DNA of 64,000 nt from JAAYAY01 sp964563135 (lineage in GTDB: Bacteria; Planctomycetota; Planctomycetia; Pirellulales; Thermoguttaceae), in NCBI GenBank assembly GCA_964563135.1, contig CAZLWV010000012.1, positions 14,449 through 78,448 of the forward strand, in the 5' to 3' direction. Below the pieces are notes generated by a model that was given only the letters and a program-made list of their open reading frames with translations, searched no databases and was not told the origin of the DNA. Numbering within the stretch: position 1 is the first letter of the stretch; each line of letters starts with the position of its first letter. Shown here piece by piece: positions 36,547 to 46,414 of this stretch. The position numbers and the translations under genes are program-made.

Positions 36547-38595
36547 CTAATGGCCTCCCGAGGGTTCCAGGCCGTGGAGGGATTTTGCCTTGCTCAACAG
36601 CGGCCAGCCGTAGCCGTACAGCGCGATGAGCACGAAGCAGGCCATTGGCACGATGAACCCGCGGGACATGTCGTAGCGGTCGGCGACGGCGCCCATGACC
36701 TTGGGCAGCATGGCGCCTCCCATGATGGCCATGACGATGTAGGCCGATGCTCCTTTCGCCCGCTCCCCCAGCCCGAAAATACCGAGGGCGAAGATCGTGG
36801 GGAACATGATCGACATGAAGAAGTAGCTGAGGAAGACGCAGATCACGGACAGCCAACCCAATTTCAGGAAGACCAGGAGGCAAGCCACGACATTGAGCGC
36901 GGCGTAGAGCCCCACGATCTTGTGGGCCGAATACTTTCGCAACAATCCAGCGCCCGTGAAGCGGCCGGTCAGGAAGCAGATGAATCCCAAGGTGGCCAGG
37001 AAGCGTGCCGCCGCGCGGTTACTGAACCCCAGAATACCGTCCCGGAAGGGAAGCGCCTGGGGATAGGCATCCTCGAGGAGCATGCGATTGAGCCGGCTCC
37101 GGTCGACCCCCTTCGGATCTTGGGCCAGGAGTTGTTGCGTTTTTTCCTGGAGGCTGACGCCACTGAACCGGGCCTCGTCGTAAAGGGTCGGCTTCTTCTT
37201 TTTGGCGGAGCGCGTGTCGCGCGCGACAATATCGTCCAGATCTCGCGAAAGGTGGAAACGCAATGTCCGATCCGAAGCCGAACCGTCATATTTCTGCATC
37301 GCCTGAACGGTTTCCTCGGACAGTTGGCTGCGAATGAAGTCCGACACGGGATCGGTGGGCTGTTGCAGCCTGGTCACCAGGGAAGGCAGGTCCTTGATGT
37401 CACCCTTGTCGATTCTCGTCTTCACTTCAATCAGAGATTCCTTTTTCTTCCCCTGCTGTGCCCCCGCCGGCACTTCGGTCGCGGTCTTGTTCCATGCGGC
37501 GGGCAGAGGCGGCACCTCCCAGGTCATGTAGTTGATTACGAAACTGAAAATGCCCGCCTGCGCAGCCACATAGAAGAACTGGGCCAACGTGGCGCCCGAG
37601 AAGTGGGGATGCGACCAGATGCTGTGGTGCGACATCTTCATCACGATCGGGATGAGCACCAGGGCAAGGATAAGTGATATCGCAGCAGCGACGCCCACCA
37701 GCACGACCAGGACGGAATTGCCTGCGGTGATCTCCATGTTCGACGGGGGAGGTATCTGGGAGGCGATATTCACCAAGCGCGGTCCCACGTGCAGGGTTTC
37801 ATGGAGTACAAGCCACAGGATCATGCCGACAGCACCGACCAGGGCAACCGCGTTCAGCCACAACAGGAAATAGGCCGGCACCCGGGCGACCTTTCGCTCA
37901 GTCGTTTTCGACTCCACCTCGGACTCGCCCTTCCTGGCGATGCTGTAATCATCCTCGGTCTGGACGTCAGGGACAGGAGCGAAGAAGAACAGCACGGCCA
38001 GCACAAGGACGGCGACTCCGACACCCGCATAAGGGATCCACAACGTTTCGGCACCGGTGCTCACGCCGGCCGCATCCGTGCCGTAGAAGTACATGCTGCC
38101 CGCGATCGGTCCCAGAATCCAGCCGATGCCGTTGCAGGACTGGGCCAGGTTGATTCTGGTAGCCGCGTAGCGCGGCGATCCGAGCACAGTCGTATAGGGA
38201 TTGGCCACCGTTTCGAGAAACGTCAGGCCGGAGGCGATCACGCACACTCCCAGAAGAAACGCCCAGAACTCCGCGATATGCGTGGCTGGGATGAACCAGA
38301 ACCCTCCGACGGCCACCATGAACAGGCCGGCGATAATGCCCCCCTTGTAGCCCAGCCTGGTTGCCAGCCAGCCGGCCGGAATCGACATCAGGAAGTAGCC
38401 CAGGTAGTGGGCGAACTGGACCCAGGCGGACTGGGCCAGCGTCAGGTCCAGTTCCTCCTGGAAATGCTTGTCCATGACGTCAATCATGCCGTTGCAGAAT
38501 CCCCAGAGGAGAAACAACGAGCTGACGATCGAGAACGTGAACATCACGTTCCGCCCGTCACTGAGCACGAACATGCTTTCTTTCTTGTCACTCAT
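36547..38595 (-). CDS. FucP-like MFS sugar transporter with large insertions
   Basis: The N-terminal half follows the FucP family (LLWGFCNGMIDVMDKHFQEEL; AHYLGYFLMSIPAGWLATRLGYKGG; LETVANPYTTVLGSP), and the C-terminal half its counterpart (SYFFMSIMFPTIFALGIFGLG). Two features depart from the usual 12-helix, 440-residue plan. An extra helix pair lies near residues 240-318, and a soluble insert of about 160 residues (roughly 360-520, highly charged) sits in the loop after the helix FYVAAQAGIFSFVINYM. The total is 682 residues. The DUF6786-like gene lies upstream by 123 bases and transcription runs toward this gene, so they may form one unit. Substrate is likely a deoxyhexose or similar sugar; this is inferred. 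Confidence 0.85.
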   Translation of the reverse strand: MSDKKESMFVLSDGRNVMFTFSIVSSLFLLWGFCNGMIDVMDKHFQEELDLTLAQSAWVQFAHYLGYFLMSIPAGWLATRLGYKGGIIAGLFMVAVGGFWFIPATHIAEFWAFLLGVCVIASGLTFLETVANPYTTVLGSPRYAATRINLAQSCNGIGWILGPIAGSMYFYGTDAAGVSTGAETLWIPYAGVGVAVLVLAVLFFFAPVPDVQTEDDYSIARKGESEVESKTTERKVARVPAYFLLWLNAVALVGAVGMILWLVLHETLHVGPRLVNIASQIPPPSNMEITAGNSVLVVLVGVAAAISLILALVLIPIVMKMSHHSIWSHPHFSGATLAQFFYVAAQAGIFSFVINYMTWEVPPLPAAWNKTATEVPAGAQQGKKKESLIEVKTRIDKGDIKDLPSLVTRLQQPTDPVSDFIRSQLSEETVQAMQKYDGSASDRTLRFHLSRDLDDIVARDTRSAKKKKPTLYDEARFSGVSLQEKTQQLLAQDPKGVDRSRLNRMLLEDAYPQALPFRDGILGFSNRAAARFLATLGFICFLTGRFTGAGLLRKYSAHKIVGLYAALNVVACLLVFLKLGWLSVICVFLSYFFMSIMFPTIFALGIFGLGERAKGASAYIVMAIMGGAMLPKVMGAVADRYDMSRGFIVPMACFVLIALYGYGWPLLSKAKSLHGLEPSGGH

Positions 38596-38718
38596 GCGCG
38601 GGATCGATTCTGTCTCAATGGCAACGGAGGAAGGAAATCACGACAGGTCCGACGGGGAAGGAACCAGGGGGGCGCTGCAATCGAGGGCCACGATTCCCGA
38701 ACGGCTCGCCAGCGGAAA

Positions 38719-39942
38719 CTACGGCTTTTTCAAGGCACTCTGGATCTCGGCCAGCGATACGCCGAGCGTGGCCTGGGCTACCCGGTCCAGATCGGTTTCC
38801 GGCCCGGCCAGATGGATGGTGCGATGGACGTGCGAGAGGCTCTCTCCGGGCGCCAGGGCTGCAGCCGGAGACGACGACTCCAGTTCGTAGAACGGTCCCA
38901 TCGGCTTGGCTCCAGGAGACGGGGGCCCGTCATTGTAGGCGTTGGCCGCGTCGCCGCCGTAGGGGTTGTCCTGCAACTTCCAGAGCGAGTTCACATAGTC
39001 GCTCACACCCTTGGGCTGATTGAACTGGACGATCGTCAGCACGCGGTTGTCGGCATCGTAGCTGCCCAGCACGGCCTTGCTGCGATTGGGGTTGATGCCG
39101 ATCTTGCTGCGGAACTTGCCATCGGCGGCAAAGAAGATCACGTCGTCGTTGACCACCAGACGTTCCGCGGGAATGCTGCCGAAGTAATCGGACGTGACCT
39201 TGATCCCCAGCTCGGACTCGGGTCCCTCCTGGATGGGAACGACGATCGTGGCCGACGGAGACGGATTGAACATTCCGAGAATCCAGACCGACAGGAGTCC
39301 GGTTTCCTTCTTCCACGCGCTGGCGCCGGCATTGGTGATTCGATTGTCGGACTCGTAGGCAACGAGGCTCACGTCCTCGGCTGCCGGCACGCCGAGACGC
39401 TGCCAGGCCGTCTTGCTGTCGAGCAGCCGAACATCGCGGTTCACAGCCACTTCAAACTGGGTACCCGAGTAATTGGTCAACGAGAACTTCTTGGCAAACA
39501 CCGCCCGGTCCCGGGACTGGCTCACGACCTCGAACGGCAAGGTATCGATGACTGCGGGGGTGTGCCAGTCGGCAAACTCGAACTTCGCCCCCTTGGCGAA
39601 GAAGATCGAGAACTGCCCCCCTTCCGGTCCCATCCAGAAGCGGTCTTCGCCGCCGAAGGCGTTCATGTGCTCCAGGACCTTTCCGGACGCTATCAACTCG
39701 CGATTGATCCAGCCGAAACTGGGGCCGGAATCTCCTCCGGCCGTGCTGGTCATGACGCGGCCTTGCCAGGCGGGGGAAACCGCCACCTTGCCGAGTCCGT
39801 TCTCATCGCTGAGCACGATCAGGTCGGTGTGGCCCTTGAGAAAGGAGATGTCCTCGCCGAAATCGGCGGCGCGGGCACCCTGAGCGAAAGCGACGATCGA
39901 AGCAAAGAACACAAGTGCGATGGTGATCAGTTTGAGTTCCAT
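38719..39942 (-). CDS. Secreted protein, DUF6786-like
   Basis: The 407-residue product has a signal peptide (MELKLITIALVFFASIVAFA, cleavage near ARA). It contains PSFGWINRELIASGKVLEHM, GGEDRFWMGPEGGQFSIFF and a C-terminal ESLSHVHRTIHLAGP, which resemble DUF6786 proteins, related in fold to galactose-mutarotase-like proteins. Function is not established. The start at 39942 is chosen because 19 codons of the longer frame precede a proper signal peptide. It is followed by the FucP-like transporter, so a carbohydrate role is plausible. Confidence 0.6.
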   Translation of the reverse strand: MELKLITIALVFFASIVAFAQGARAADFGEDISFLKGHTDLIVLSDENGLGKVAVSPAWQGRVMTSTAGGDSGPSFGWINRELIASGKVLEHMNAFGGEDRFWMGPEGGQFSIFFAKGAKFEFADWHTPAVIDTLPFEVVSQSRDRAVFAKKFSLTNYSGTQFEVAVNRDVRLLDSKTAWQRLGVPAAEDVSLVAYESDNRITNAGASAWKKETGLLSVWILGMFNPSPSATIVVPIQEGPESELGIKVTSDYFGSIPAERLVVNDDVIFFAADGKFRSKIGINPNRSKAVLGSYDADNRVLTIVQFNQPKGVSDYVNSLWKLQDNPYGGDAANAYNDGPPSPGAKPMGPFYELESSSPAAALAPGESLSHVHRTIHLAGPETDLDRVAQATLGVSLAEIQSALKKP

Positions 39943-40191
39943 GGCGATGAGGCTGTGTCTGAACTGCGGGGTGAAACCGGGGCACGAAACTGCCACCAAG
40001 GATATCCTACGCCCGAGACGCGGTCAATCATTCACTCGCCGGTCGCGAAATTGTAGGTTTCTTATGGTATTTGTCCCGCCTCCAGGGCTCTTTGAAGTTC
40101 TTCACCGGTTCCACCGATCCATCTGTCGGGCAAGCCGGAACGATTCACATGACCATCGATCGAAGGCACCACGAGGGCGTCCTTGCCCGTT

Positions 40192-40563
40192 TCAGTCCTT
40201 CCCTTCCAGGTGAACTCGATACAACTCAAAGAAGGTCGGCGCATCGAGCAACTCGACCTTCGGATCGAGCCGTTCCATCTGCTCGACCACGCGAGCGTAC
40301 CACGTGGGCGTTTTGAGCAGGTCGAAGTGCGGCGACTGAACGAATCGAACGTAGAGCCGAGGCTCGCTGCGGTTGACAATCCCCTGAAGGGCAGCCACCA
40401 CATGGCAATGATCCCAAGCCGTCCTGACCTGCTCCGAATCGTTCAGATCGATCCTGGCAGCGTAGGTGAGATCGTAGAACCGAATCGGTTCCGATTCGGC
40501 ACCAGCCGCAATGCCTGCGAATGACAACAGAGCGGCGGCCAGCAAGACTGTCGACTTCCGCAT
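40192..40563 (-). pseudogene. Truncated secreted GxGYxYP-like protein
   Basis: A 123-residue frame has a good ribosome site (GGGAG, six bases upstream of ATG), a signal peptide (MRKSTVLLAAALLSFAGIAA) and then VVAALQGIVNRSEPRLYVRF, which resembles the N-terminal part of GxGYxYP proteins. These are normally several hundred residues long, and the frame stops at residue 123 with no GxGYxYP segment. A continuing but different frame (to 40062) does not resemble the family, so it appears truncated. It lies 10 bases downstream of the YhaN-like gene, on the same strand. The assignment rests on one motif. Confidence 0.5.
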
Positions 40564-40573
40564 TCCAACTCCC

Positions 40574-43500
40574 TCACATTCCGCGTCTTCTCGCGCCCGC
40601 GAGCACACAATCGACAAGTTCTGCAAGCCGCGCGCGGCGGAGCAGCCCGCGGTCGAGCTGGTTGAAAAGCTGGACCTGAGTCCGCTGGTGGATCTCCTCC
40701 GGGTCGAGAGGAGCATCTTCCATCAGGTAGCCGTTGGCGGCCAGGTATTCGGCCAGTGCTTCCCGCTTGTCGCTGCGGAAACCGCGGACCTCGCTCCGCT
40801 GGAGCGCATCGAGCAGTCGACGGGCGTCGCGGCCGACCTGCTCGGCCAGTTCGTCGACACGATCCAGATACACATCGCTGACGGCCCCCGAGTCGGCCAG
40901 GGCCGCCCGGTCGACGGGCTCGCCCCGGCCGATCCGCCAGAGATGGACCGCCGTCTCGATCGCCCTGGCCGCCGCCTCTGCCTGGCGATACAGGGGCGAA
41001 TCCTTGCGCAGCATCTCCACATGGCCATAGGCGGCAAGCGTCTGCAACTGCCCCCAGCGGTTGATTCCCGCTTCGAGCAGCCGGTGCAGGAGATCCACGT
41101 CGTCGATCAGGTACCAGAGATGGAGATTGCCCGGTTCGTCGCGCGGATCGATCGCCGGGACGTTAAGGCGCTGTCCATACTCGCTCCACGCAAGCCCCTC
41201 GGGGCGCGGGACGGGCACGGGTTCCGCCCGTTCAAACTCGATCGGCGGCACCCGTTCCGCCTCGCTGAACTTGCGAATTTCGGCCAGATCGATGAGGCGG
41301 TTCGGCACGTCCTGGCAGCGATGCAGCAACTCCCGCCACTTGCCGACTTCGTCGTGCTGTGCCGTGAAATAGAAGACTTGCCGGCCGTCGCGGCAGATTT
41401 CGATCACCGCGTCGATGATCTCGCGGGCCCGGCGCTCGTCGCTGTTGCCGAGCGTCTCATCCAGAACCAGCGGCACTTTGATCCCATGCTCCTGCTGCTC
41501 GACGAAGGCCACGCGAACCGCCAGCAGGAGCTGCAGCCGCGTGCCGCTCGAAAGCTCGTCGAGAGCCAGTCCCTCGTTGCGCGACGTGTCGAAGGCGCGG
41601 AACTGGGGCGGATCTGCCTGGTGGACGTGCAACTCGTAGCGCCCGTGAGTGATCCGGGCAAACAGGCTGCGGGCGCGCTTGAGCACGCCGGGCAATTCCT
41701 CCTGCTGGTGCTCGACGAGGAAATCCGCCAGCAGGCTTCCGACCAGTGCATCGTGGTCCAGTGCCCTTTGGCCCCGCAGCGCGTCGGCAGCTTCCTGCAG
41801 CTCGGCCAGGCGGGCTTCCATGTCGGTGCCGTGGCGGGCCGCATCGATTGCCTCCTCGATTCCGCCGATCTCCTGGTTGATGCGTTCCAGGCGCGCGGCC
41901 GCCGTGCGGCATTGTTGCCGCCGAAGTTCGAGTTCCTCCCTCGCCAGTGAAAGGAGGTCCGGTCGGCCGGCCAGAGCGGTCTCGAGCAGGCTGCGATTGT
42001 GCTCGGCCAGCCGCAACTGGTCCGCCACCTGGTCATAGTGCTGCCGCTGGCGTGCCCAGTCGCGCAGAAGCGGCTCCTCCTCGGCGGTCAGGCCCGTTCG
42101 GGCAAACAGCTCCCGCTGTTCGATGGTCAGGCTCTCGATCTCCCGCGCGACCAAGTTGAGGTTCGTGGCGCTGTCCAGGGCCGTTTCGGCGGCGGTCAGG
42201 TAGCGCTGCATGCGAGTGTCGAGGGCGTCGACGCGGGCATGGGCCTCGTCGGCATCTCGTGCATCTTGCAGGCCGTAGGGCATCAGGGCGCCGTTGATCT
42301 CCCCCAGCAGTTCGCGGAACTGGCCCCTGGCCGTCTCCGCGGCGGTCGACGCTTCCTGCCGGCGTCTTTCGGCGTCGCGATAGCGATGGATGTTGCCGGC
42401 CATAAGCACGAGCGAAGTGTCGTCGCTGTCGGCATCGAGTCCGAGGCGTCCGATCCAGGCGCTGCGTTCTTCCTCGAACTGGTCGTCCCGGTCCAGCAAG
42501 GCCTCGAACTTGTCGGCCAGGCCCGCCCAGCGGGTTTCCTTCTCCCGAACGATCGTGGCCCGATCCAGCCGCTGCTGCAGATCGCGGACGAAGGCCCGCA
42601 CCGCCGCCGCCGCCCACTCCGCGGGTCCTTCGATCGACAGGCTCGCGTAGTCGTGCTCGATCTCCGCGCGGCGATCCAGGACGTCGGCCGAATGGGGTCG
42701 AAATGCCCAGCCGATCATGCCGGTTCCCAGGAGCGTCAGCAGGAGCCACGACGGGCCGACCACCACCGTCATCAAGATCGAAAAGACGATCAGGGCCACG
42801 CCGGCAATCGTGAAATCCAGGGCGTACCGGCTGTCGCTGCCGGTTCCGACCTGGCTCACGCCCAGCCAGCGATGGAGGAGGATGACCCCTTCATGAATCC
42901 GTTCGGGATCGCCGGCAGCGGATGCGTCATCCACCGTTTCCAGCCACTGGCGCATGGCCTCGGCCGCCATGCGGTCGGCACGGTGCTTTTCGACCCGCCG
43001 GGCGAAGGCGAAGAACTCCTGGATCGTGGCGGCGTCGAACTGCGATGCCCGCTCCGGCCCGACGTCGGGGCCAAGCAGGGCCCGGGCGCTCTGGAGGTCC
43101 GTCTCCGCCTGGCGGGCGGCTTCCTCTCGGCGGCTGATGTCGTCGCGCAGATTTGCCAGGCGGCGGCACTTGAGCCGCAACGTGGTGACGAAACCTTCCG
43201 GAAGCCCGCCCTGGGGGAGGTCGGCAGACGCAAGTTCGCGATCGGCTTTTTCCCGCCGCAACTCCTCCTTGCGCCGCCGAGCACGGGCCGCCTCGAACGC
43301 CTTGTGGAGGGAATCGAGCCGCTCGATGTCGTGCTGGGTCACGCGGGCTACGCCCGCCGGAAACACCCGAAGCTGGTTGCGGACATCGGTGACCTGCTCT
43401 TCGGCCGCGTGGCGTTCGAGGGCCTTGTCGAGCAGCGTCATCTCGGCAAGGGCCGCCTCCGCGGCCACCTTTTCTCCGTGCAGACGCTTGAGATTCGCCT

Positions 43501-44056
43501 GCCGTTCGACCAGTTCGTCCTGGCGTCGCAAGGCCGCCTGGTGCCGCTTTTCTGCCTGCGCCAGGTCCTTGGTCAGTTTTCCGCGCCGCGTCGGCTGGCG
43601 GCTGAACCCCAACGATTTGCGGGCGGCGGGCACGTCGTATCCGCCCGAGAGCTCCCGCACAATCTGGCTCGCCAGGTCGTAGTCGTGCTCTGTCCGGATC
43701 AGGTCCTGAAGCGCCAGCACGTTCCGGTCGCCAACCTCGGGCGGAGCCAGCTTGGGATAATCGGTCGCCCCGCTGTGGGCCCGATCGATGGCTCGAATCC
43801 GGCCGGAATCGCAATCCAGTTCCAACTGCCGGCCGTTCACCTCGGCCGACGCCCGCAGGGAAACGTGATCGTTGGCCCCTTCGGTGGGCCTGAGCAGATA
43901 ATGGATCGCCTTGCCCAGGGTGGTCTTTCCCGAGGCATTCGGCCCGTAGATGACGTTGATGCCGGACGAGAGTTCCGGCAGCGCAAGATCTCCCCGCTGA
44001 AAACCGGGCATCCGGCGGATTTCGATCGATTTGAAGAACGCAGCCGTGGGTCTCAT
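40574..44056 (-). CDS. YhaN-like SbcC/Rad50-type ATPase with internal membrane segments
   Basis: The 1160-residue protein has an N-terminal Walker A (GPNASGKTTLG, residues 38-48), a long coiled-coil region and C-terminal ABC motifs (LDELSSGTRLQLLLAVRVAF signature, then VPLVLDETLGNSD as Walker B). In the coiled-coil zone sit two hydrophobic helices (about 470-510: FTIAGVALIVFSILM and WLLLTLLGTGMIGW). These are not found in SbcC but are known for YhaN-type proteins. The last 250 residues after the ATPase (GLAWSEYGQRLNVPAIDP onward) form an extra helical domain. The partner metallophosphoesterase gene ends 14 bases upstream, so this is an Mre11/Rad50-like pair for DNA ends, probably membrane-linked. 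AGGA precedes the ATG. Confidence 0.9.
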   Translation of the reverse strand: MRPTAAFFKSIEIRRMPGFQRGDLALPELSSGINVIYGPNASGKTTLGKAIHYLLRPTEGANDHVSLRASAEVNGRQLELDCDSGRIRAIDRAHSGATDYPKLAPPEVGDRNVLALQDLIRTEHDYDLASQIVRELSGGYDVPAARKSLGFSRQPTRRGKLTKDLAQAEKRHQAALRRQDELVERQANLKRLHGEKVAAEAALAEMTLLDKALERHAAEEQVTDVRNQLRVFPAGVARVTQHDIERLDSLHKAFEAARARRRKEELRREKADRELASADLPQGGLPEGFVTTLRLKCRRLANLRDDISRREEAARQAETDLQSARALLGPDVGPERASQFDAATIQEFFAFARRVEKHRADRMAAEAMRQWLETVDDASAAGDPERIHEGVILLHRWLGVSQVGTGSDSRYALDFTIAGVALIVFSILMTVVVGPSWLLLTLLGTGMIGWAFRPHSADVLDRRAEIEHDYASLSIEGPAEWAAAAVRAFVRDLQQRLDRATIVREKETRWAGLADKFEALLDRDDQFEEERSAWIGRLGLDADSDDTSLVLMAGNIHRYRDAERRRQEASTAAETARGQFRELLGEINGALMPYGLQDARDADEAHARVDALDTRMQRYLTAAETALDSATNLNLVAREIESLTIEQRELFARTGLTAEEEPLLRDWARQRQHYDQVADQLRLAEHNRSLLETALAGRPDLLSLAREELELRRQQCRTAAARLERINQEIGGIEEAIDAARHGTDMEARLAELQEAADALRGQRALDHDALVGSLLADFLVEHQQEELPGVLKRARSLFARITHGRYELHVHQADPPQFRAFDTSRNEGLALDELSSGTRLQLLLAVRVAFVEQQEHGIKVPLVLDETLGNSDERRAREIIDAVIEICRDGRQVFYFTAQHDEVGKWRELLHRCQDVPNRLIDLAEIRKFSEAERVPPIEFERAEPVPVPRPEGLAWSEYGQRLNVPAIDPRDEPGNLHLWYLIDDVDLLHRLLEAGINRWGQLQTLAAYGHVEMLRKDSPLYRQAEAAARAIETAVHLWRIGRGEPVDRAALADSGAVSDVYLDRVDELAEQVGRDARRLLDALQRSEVRGFRSDKREALAEYLAANGYLMEDAPLDPEEIHQRTQVQLFNQLDRGLLRRARLAELVDCVLAGARRRGM

Positions 44057-44070
44057 AGAGGTCCTGGTTC

Positions 44071-45426
44071 CTACGCCTGCTCTGCCTGGGTGGCCGCCGC
44101 ACGCTGCGCCAGCAGTGTATCCAGCAGGAGCCGCCCCTGGCGGATCAACGTCCGCCGCGCCGTTTCCGCATCGGGAGGCGGATCGGTACGCAGCGAGCAA
44201 TAGGCCGGGGCATTGTGAACCTCGAGCATCTGGACCTGCGCCTTGCGGACCAGATCGGCCGTCTCCGGCGACGCGCCGGCCGACTGGAGCGAGATCAGCG
44301 TCCGGGCGAGCACCCCGGTCGGATCGCGTTTGCCCGCCAGTTCCTCGAGATCGACGACCGGCAAGGTCTCGTTGGTGATCTTGTCGATCCGCACGGTCGT
44401 TCCGCGGTAGCGCCGCTCGTACTGTTCGACCATCGGCCGGGCAAGCACGTCCAACTGCGACGAAAGGGGCGTTCGGCCGCAGAGGATCAATCGCAGCGAG
44501 AGCTGTTCGACCAGTTCCTGGGTCTGGGCATCCAGATCGGCCATGTAACGGCCGACGGAGGCCGTCAGGTGTGACTCCAGGTCGTCGCCATCGGCCAGCC
44601 CGGCCAGATCGATTTCAACACTTTCGTAGCGGACGGGCGACATCGGCAATTGTCTGGCACCGGCCCGCCGCGGACCGTGGAGTTCGATCAGCCACGGCCC
44701 GTGCGGCCCCGTCTCGCCCGGATCCATGGCCTGCGGCGACCCCGTGTAAAGCAGCGCCGGCCCGGCCTGCGGCGGCTCCCAGCGGGGCCGGTGAACGTGC
44801 CCCAGCACCCAGGTTGTCACGGGGCATTTCAACAGCTCATCGCGAAGGACCGGGGCGTAGTCGCTGTGCCGGGCATCCAGATCGGCGTGAAGCAATCCAA
44901 GCGTGGGCAGCGACGGATCAACCTTCAGACCGTAGTCGTCCATCGGGCTCGAAGCCACCGTGGCCGTCGGAAACGACCATCCATGGACCCGCAGAATCGG
45001 CTGTCCCTGGCGTTGAACAATCGTCTCCTCCCAGCGCCCGTTGCGTCCGACCAGATGGAGCCACTGGCTTCCAACGGCATCGACAATCTTGGGGAGAACG
45101 TCGAAGTCGTGATTCCCGCCGACAGCGTAGGTGGGGATCCCCGCCTCGGCCAACTGGATCAGCCCGTCCTCCAGCGGCCCGGTTGCCTCAAAGAAACGGT
45201 TCTCGTGATCCACCACGTCTCCGGCCAGGGCCACCAGGTCCACCCCCAGCTCGATGGCCCGCTGAACGATGTTCAGCCACATCTGCCCGCAGGAATACCG
45301 TGCGGCGTTCTCCAAACCGGCCAGCCGGCTTGGGCGACGTCCTATGTGAATGTCGGCTGTGGCAAGAACCCGGACCTTCGTCGTGGAAGGATAGGATCCA
45401 TCTTTGGCGGGCTGCGGCACGTTCAC
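44071..45426 (-). CDS. YhaO/SbcD-like metallophosphoesterase
   Basis: The 451-residue product has the metallophosphoesterase motifs VLATADIHIGRRPSRL (D-x-H), VALAGDVVDHENRFF (GDxxD), YAVGGNHDFDVLP (GNHD) and WVLGHVHRPRWEPP (GHxH). These are the nuclease side of the Mre11/Rad50-type complex. It pairs with the ATPase gene, which follows after 14 bases. The start is uncertain: GTG 45426 is chosen as the nearest start before the conserved domain, but no ribosome site is visible; an open frame continues about 140 codons upstream through sequence that looks non-coding and includes a repeat. Confidence 0.87.
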   Translation of the reverse strand: MNVPQPAKDGSYPSTTKVRVLATADIHIGRRPSRLAGLENAARYSCGQMWLNIVQRAIELGVDLVALAGDVVDHENRFFEATGPLEDGLIQLAEAGIPTYAVGGNHDFDVLPKIVDAVGSQWLHLVGRNGRWEETIVQRQGQPILRVHGWSFPTATVASSPMDDYGLKVDPSLPTLGLLHADLDARHSDYAPVLRDELLKCPVTTWVLGHVHRPRWEPPQAGPALLYTGSPQAMDPGETGPHGPWLIELHGPRRAGARQLPMSPVRYESVEIDLAGLADGDDLESHLTASVGRYMADLDAQTQELVEQLSLRLILCGRTPLSSQLDVLARPMVEQYERRYRGTTVRIDKITNETLPVVDLEELAGKRDPTGVLARTLISLQSAGASPETADLVRKAQVQMLEVHNAPAYCSLRTDPPPDAETARRTLIRQGRLLLDTLLAQRAAATQAEQA

Positions 45427-45645
45427 CCCGTGTGGAACTGGCAAAACGCGTAAATGGTGAGGCGACGGAAAGAGATTGTCGCAACTCCTTGAAACGCATT
45501 GTAGCCGATCAGCGGAGGGGAACGAAATGGTCGAGGCTCCGCCCGGCAGCCGCGACGTTGACTTCACCGGTCGCTGGGCGGCAGAGTGCCCCGCTTGGGA
45601 ATTGCCAGACACGGCGTTTTCTGTCATCATCGTCGCTCGGACTCG

Positions 45646-45750
45646 ATTGATGCCTCGGCAGGCAATGCGCGAGGGCCACCGGCGGAAGCCCGGCGCTTGG
45701 CGGTCTCCGGTTGGGTGGCCATGAACATTTTCCATGCACACATCAGCAGG
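45646..45750 (+). repeat. Dispersed intergenic repeat, third family, copy 3
   Basis: The copy shares with 28451-28555 the run ggcggaagcccggc and the right block tccatgcacacatca. It occupies part of the 448-base gap between the YhaO-like gene and the Nudix gene; the rest of the gap has no feature I can name. Confidence 0.65.
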
Positions 45751-45874
45751 GTCGTTCTTGACTCGGCAAACAACGGTCCGTCGCCGTCTTACTCCCCCCA
45801 GAAATCGCGCTTCGGCGATTCCGCTTGCAGACAGACGCCTCCCCACGACTCCGTACCACTTCGGCCAGACTCCG

Positions 45875-46414
45875 ATGAAACCACACGGCCCCTGGAAAAT
45901 CGTTGCCTCCAGCAGTATCTATCGCGATCCGTGGATCGAAGTCCGACGCGACGACGTGATCCGCCCCGATGGGCAGGAGGGGACCCATTGTGTGGTCGAG
46001 ATGAAGCCGGGCGTTTGTGTTGCCGCCCTGGATGAAGAAGGTTATGTCTATCTGACCGACGAGTTCCACTACGGTATCGGCCGAGATTCCATCGAAGGGG
46101 TCAGCGGCGGCATTGAGCCCGGCGAGACGCCGCTGGACACGGCTGGCCGGGAACTGGAGGAAGAACTCGGGTTGCGGGCCCAACGTTGGACCGATCTTGG
46201 CACGGTTGACCCCTTCACGACCATCGTCGTCTCCCCCACACGTCTCTACCTGGCGGAAGGGTTGTCGGAAGTCGAGCGTCGCCCTGAAGGCACGGAACTG
46301 ATTCGCCGCGTCAAAATACGGCTGAGCGAGGCCCTTTGCCGTGTGCAGAACGGACAGATTACCCACGGCCCCACCTGCGTGCTGCTGCTGAAGATCGGGC
46401 GCCAAGCCGGTTGA
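45875..46414 (+). CDS. Nudix hydrolase (ADP-ribose pyrophosphatase-like)
   Basis: The 179-residue product carries a full Nudix box (GGIEPGETPLDTAGRELEEE, followed by LG) that binds the metal and catalyses hydrolysis of nucleoside diphosphate-linked compounds. The flanking segments (KIVASSSIYRDPWIEVRRDDVI at the start, VDPFTTIVVSPTRLYLA after the box) resemble ADP-ribose pyrophosphatases of the NudF type. The ATG at 45875 is not preceded by a clear ribosome site; an in-frame start earlier would include repeat-derived sequence. Substrate is inferred from family resemblance only. Confidence 0.88.
   Translation: MKPHGPWKIVASSSIYRDPWIEVRRDDVIRPDGQEGTHCVVEMKPGVCVAALDEEGYVYLTDEFHYGIGRDSIEGVSGGIEPGETPLDTAGRELEEELGLRAQRWTDLGTVDPFTTIVVSPTRLYLAEGLSEVERRPEGTELIRRVKIRLSEALCRVQNGQITHGPTCVLLLKIGRQAG

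Noticed and set aside
40062..40403. Minus-strand 113-codon frame as the continuation of the GxGYxYP-like protein
   Set aside because: The continuation does not resemble the family, so it is not reported as a frameshifted part.
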